6,973 nucleotides of DNA, from positions 1 through 6,973 of the forward strand of contig JAILIR010000073.1 of the NCBI GenBank assembly GCA_024695185.1. The letters are read 5' to 3'. Source of the stretch: a bacterium. Lineage in GTDB: Bacteria > Bacillota_I > Bacilli_A > Acholeplasmatales > JAEDCM01. The notes under the pieces were generated by a model. The model did not search any database. It was not told the DNA's origin and saw only the letters and a list, made by a program, of their open reading frames with translations. Within the stretch, counting starts at the first letter, position 1; each line of letters starts with the position of its first letter. Both the position numbers and the translations under genes were made by a program. This document shows positions 5,868-6,973 of this stretch, piece by piece.

Positions 5868-6311
5868 ATGAAGATTATGGCTTCAAATAAGAAAGCATAT
5901 CATGAGTATAATATACTTGATACTTATGAGGCAGGTCTTATCTTAACAGGTACAGAAATTAAATCAATAAGAGCTTCTAAAGCTAATATTAATGATGCAT
6001 ATATATCTATTAAGAATAATGAAGCTTTTATAATTGGAATGCATATTTCAAAATATGAACAAGGTAATATCTTTAATCACAAGGAAACTCGTGATAGAAA
6101 GCTATTGCTTCATAAAAAAGAAATCCTTAAATTAAGCCAAAAAATACAACTTAAGGGGTTAACTATTATTCCCCTTAAGTTATACATTGAAAAAGGCTTA
6201 GCAAAACTTGAAATAGGGGTTGCTGAAGGTAAGAAATTATATGATAAAAGAGAAGATCTAAAGAAGAAAGATCAGCTTAGAAAAATCGAATCATCCTTAA
6301 AGGATAGATAA
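5868..6311 (+). CDS. smpB: SsrA-binding protein SmpB
   Basis: SmpB binds the tRNA-like domain of tmRNA and delivers it to ribosomes stalled without a stop codon, its C-terminal tail probing the empty mRNA channel. The 147-residue protein has normal length. Conserved blocks are all visible: Gly-Thr-Glu-Ile-Lys-Ser-Ile-Arg at 28-35, Asn-Ile-Phe-Asn-His at 67-71, Arg-Lys-Leu-Leu-Leu-His-Lys-Lys-Glu-Ile at 77-86, Pro-Leu-Lys-Leu-Tyr at 102-106 and Gly-Lys-Lys-Leu-Tyr-Asp-Lys-Arg-Glu at 121-129, followed by the basic tail. It starts two bases after the rnr stop, so the two are co-transcribed and probably translationally coupled. Its partner RNA, ssrA, is 69 bases downstream. I see no terminator between them, so some rnr-smpB transcripts may run into ssrA. 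The gene contains a perfect 11-bp inverted repeat, described separately. Confidence 0.98.
   Translation: MKIMASNKKAYHEYNILDTYEAGLILTGTEIKSIRASKANINDAYISIKNNEAFIIGMHISKYEQGNIFNHKETRDRKLLLHKKEILKLSQKIQLKGLTIIPLKLYIEKGLAKLEIGVAEGKKLYDKREDLKKKDQLRKIESSLKDR
6148..6181 (+). repeat. Perfect 11-bp inverted repeat within smpB
   Basis: AACTTAAGGGG (6148-6158) is the exact reverse complement of CCCCTTAAGTT (6171-6181), with a 12-base loop. It encodes the conserved region around G97 to K104, where Gly is GGG and Pro is CCC; by eye I find no other in-frame CCC codon in the window's genes. There is no T tract, so it is not a terminator. As RNA this would be a stable hairpin about 130 bases before the smpB stop. 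Confidence 0.8.
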
Positions 6312-6318
6312 AAAAGTG

Positions 6319-6327
6319 TGTTATAAT
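6319..6327 (+). promoter_or_regulatory. Extended -10 promoter of ssrA
   Basis: TGT followed by TATAAT (6322-6327) lies just after the smpB stop. No convincing -35 box is seen 16-18 bases upstream. A start near 6334 would give a precursor with about 47 bases of 5' leader, to be removed by RNase P at 6381. Confidence 0.75.
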
Positions 6328-6467
6328 ATTACTGACAGCAGAACTACGTAGTCATTAAAAGTCAAAGTACAATTTAATATGGGGATGTTTATGGATTCGC
6401 TATGCTATAAGGAAGTATTTCTGCACGTCGTGGTTAAGCACGTTAAAACTCGAGGTTTCAAATAACC

Positions 6468-6524
6468 GGAAAAACAAACTTATTCGCACGTTCAAACAAT
6501 ATGAACGCTGCTTTCGCTTGCTAA
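6468..6524 (+). other. tmRNA tag-peptide reading frame
   Basis: The tag is encoded by 18 codons from GGA at 6468 to TGC at 6519-6521, with TAA at 6522-6524: GKTNLFARSNNMNAAFAC. The charged alanine adds one residue in front. The resume codon is placed by similarity to B. subtilis as I recall it: ATAAC-C-GGA-AAA-ACA-AAC here corresponds to ATAAC-T-GGC-AAA-ACT-AAC there, whose tag begins AGKTN. The end, Ala-Phe-Ala-Cys, departs from the usual Leu-Ala-Ala. Confidence 0.85.
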
Positions 6525-6525
6525 T

Positions 6526-6619
6526 TACCCACGAGGTATAGAGCGATATCTATTTAGTGGCCTTTCCTGCACTGCTATCTAGATACTAATCCAGCAGGGA
6601 TATATCTATATGTGCTACT
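6526..6619 (+). repeat. Left arm of 94-bp inverted repeat (inside ssrA)
   Basis: This tmRNA interior segment begins just after the tag stop codon and covers the pseudoknot 2-3 region. It is repeated in reverse complement at 6880-6973 with one mismatch (G6612 against T6887). It looks like native tmRNA sequence, so this is the source copy. Confidence 0.97.
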
Positions 6620-6781
6620 CTAACAGACTAGATGAATTTAATAGAGTGTAGTTATAGTTTGGCCCGCCTTATTGCCTGGCTATAATGAAAATATAAAATA
6701 AGACTAAACGCGTAGACGAAAGATGGAATTGTAGTGTATACAGGGGTTCGACTCCCCTCATCTCCACCATTAGAGTTAAGT

Positions 6782-6817
6782 ATAGCTGATACGTAAGTGT
6801 TGGCTATTTTTTCTTTT
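6782..6817 (+). terminator. Intrinsic terminator of ssrA
   Basis: An 11-bp stem (6782-6792 with 6797-6807), including three G-T wobbles, closes a GTAA (GNRA-type) tetraloop and is followed at once by TTTTT-C-TTTT. It starts 12 bases after the mature tmRNA 3' end. Confidence 0.9.
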
Positions 6818-6879
6818 CTAGCCCTACATCCACCAAATATTAATGATTTATAGGGTATTTCTACAACAATTATAGAAGT

Positions 6880-6973
6880 AGTAGCATATATAGATATATC
6901 CCTGCTGGATTAGTATCTAGATAGCAGTGCAGGAAAGGCCACTAAATAGATATCGCTCTATACCTCGTGGGTA
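6880..6973 (-). repeat. Right arm of 94-bp inverted repeat (antisense tmRNA fragment at window end)
   Basis: Every position pairs with the tmRNA arm by the rule that the two coordinates sum to 13499, from 6880 with 6619 through 6973 with 6526, apart from 6887. The repeat is cut by the window edge, so its true length is unknown. The single mismatch is seven bases in from the inner edge, so the true junction may be at 6887/6888 with AGTAGCA as shared microhomology. It lacks both ends of ssrA and is not a functional tmRNA. The stretch between the ssrA terminator and this arm (6818-6879) holds no gene that I can see. Confidence 0.95.

Larger units (their letters stand above)
6381..6769 (+). ncRNA. 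ssrA: Transfer-messenger RNA (tmRNA)
   Basis: tmRNA rescues stalled ribosomes and adds a degradation tag to the unfinished protein. The acceptor stem pairs GGGGATG (6381-6387) with CATCTCC (6759-6765); the third pair is G-T, the alanine identity element. It is followed by an encoded ACCA ending at 6769. The T arm is AGGGG-TTCGACT-CCCCT (6742-6758). The 5' TATGGATTCG block, the GGCCCGCC of pseudoknot 4 (from 6661) and the CGTAGACG box near the 3' domain are all family hallmarks. The total of 389 bases is in the usual range, and the one-piece layout is standard. The tag frame runs from 6468. Bases 6526-6619, just after the tag stop and covering the pseudoknot 2-3 region, reappear inverted at the end of the window. 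It lies next to smpB and has its own promoter and terminator. Confidence 0.97.

Noticed and set aside
6293..6305. ATCCTT-A-AAGGAT palindrome across the end of smpB as a terminator
   Set aside because: The single-base centre cannot form a hairpin loop of normal size, and the following run is A rather than T.
6822..6855. CCCTA/TAGGG pairing after the ssrA terminator
   Set aside because: Five pairs around a 24-base loop with no T tract is not a credible structure.
6670..6905. Long open frame on the - strand antisense to the tmRNA 3' half
   Set aside because: It contains the well-known spurious translation of the T-arm region (Gly-Ser-Arg-Thr-Pro-Val), has no ATG start and crosses structured RNA and the terminator.
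6880..6973. A second, minus-strand tmRNA gene
   Set aside because: Only the interior segment is present; the sequence departs from ssrA at 6879, before the 3' tRNA-like half, and the spacer shows no T arm or acceptor strand on that strand other than that of the true gene.

Overview
This AT-rich window comes from a low-GC Gram-positive bacterium, most likely a member of the Bacilli in the broad sense (an Erysipelotrichales- or RF39-like gut lineage would fit). The evidence is the SAM-I riboswitch in front of metK, the Firmicutes-type gene order secG-rnr-smpB-ssrA, strong GGAGG ribosome binding sites throughout, and a tmRNA resume region that closely matches the Bacillus subtilis one as I remember it. 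All genes are on the + strand. Tryptophan is encoded by TGG in every gene, so nothing requires a recoded TGA.

Region 1 (1-3424) is one apparent operon. A -10 box at the left edge is followed by a SAM-I riboswitch with an intrinsic terminator. Then come a small four-cysteine TSCPD-domain protein, metK (start overlapping the previous stop by one base), a DUF3137-type membrane protein and a LemA family membrane protein, ending in a strong terminator. The logic is feedback: high S-adenosylmethionine should shut off its own synthetase and the passengers in the same transcript.

Region 2 (3423-3768) is secG, the small SecYEG translocon subunit, with its own extended -10 promoter, a leader hairpin and its own terminator. 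Region 3 (3771-6817) is the ribosome-rescue block: rnr (RNase R), smpB and ssrA (tmRNA). SmpB delivers alanyl-tmRNA to stalled ribosomes, tmRNA tags the unfinished protein for proteolysis, and RNase R degrades the faulty mRNA. ssrA has its own extended -10 promoter and a terminator.

The most striking oddity is at the right edge. The last 94 bases (6880-6973) are an inverted copy, with one mismatch, of the tmRNA interior (6526-6619), and the match is still running when the window stops. A fold-back or contig-end artefact is the leading explanation, but a genuine inverted duplication is not excluded by sequence alone. Other points worth a look are a tmRNA tag ending in Phe-Ala-Cys, an 11-bp perfect stem inside smpB built on a CCC codon, and riboswitch switching helices that are easy to read directly from the sequence. 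I found no CRISPR array, transposase, phage gene or new defence-like system.
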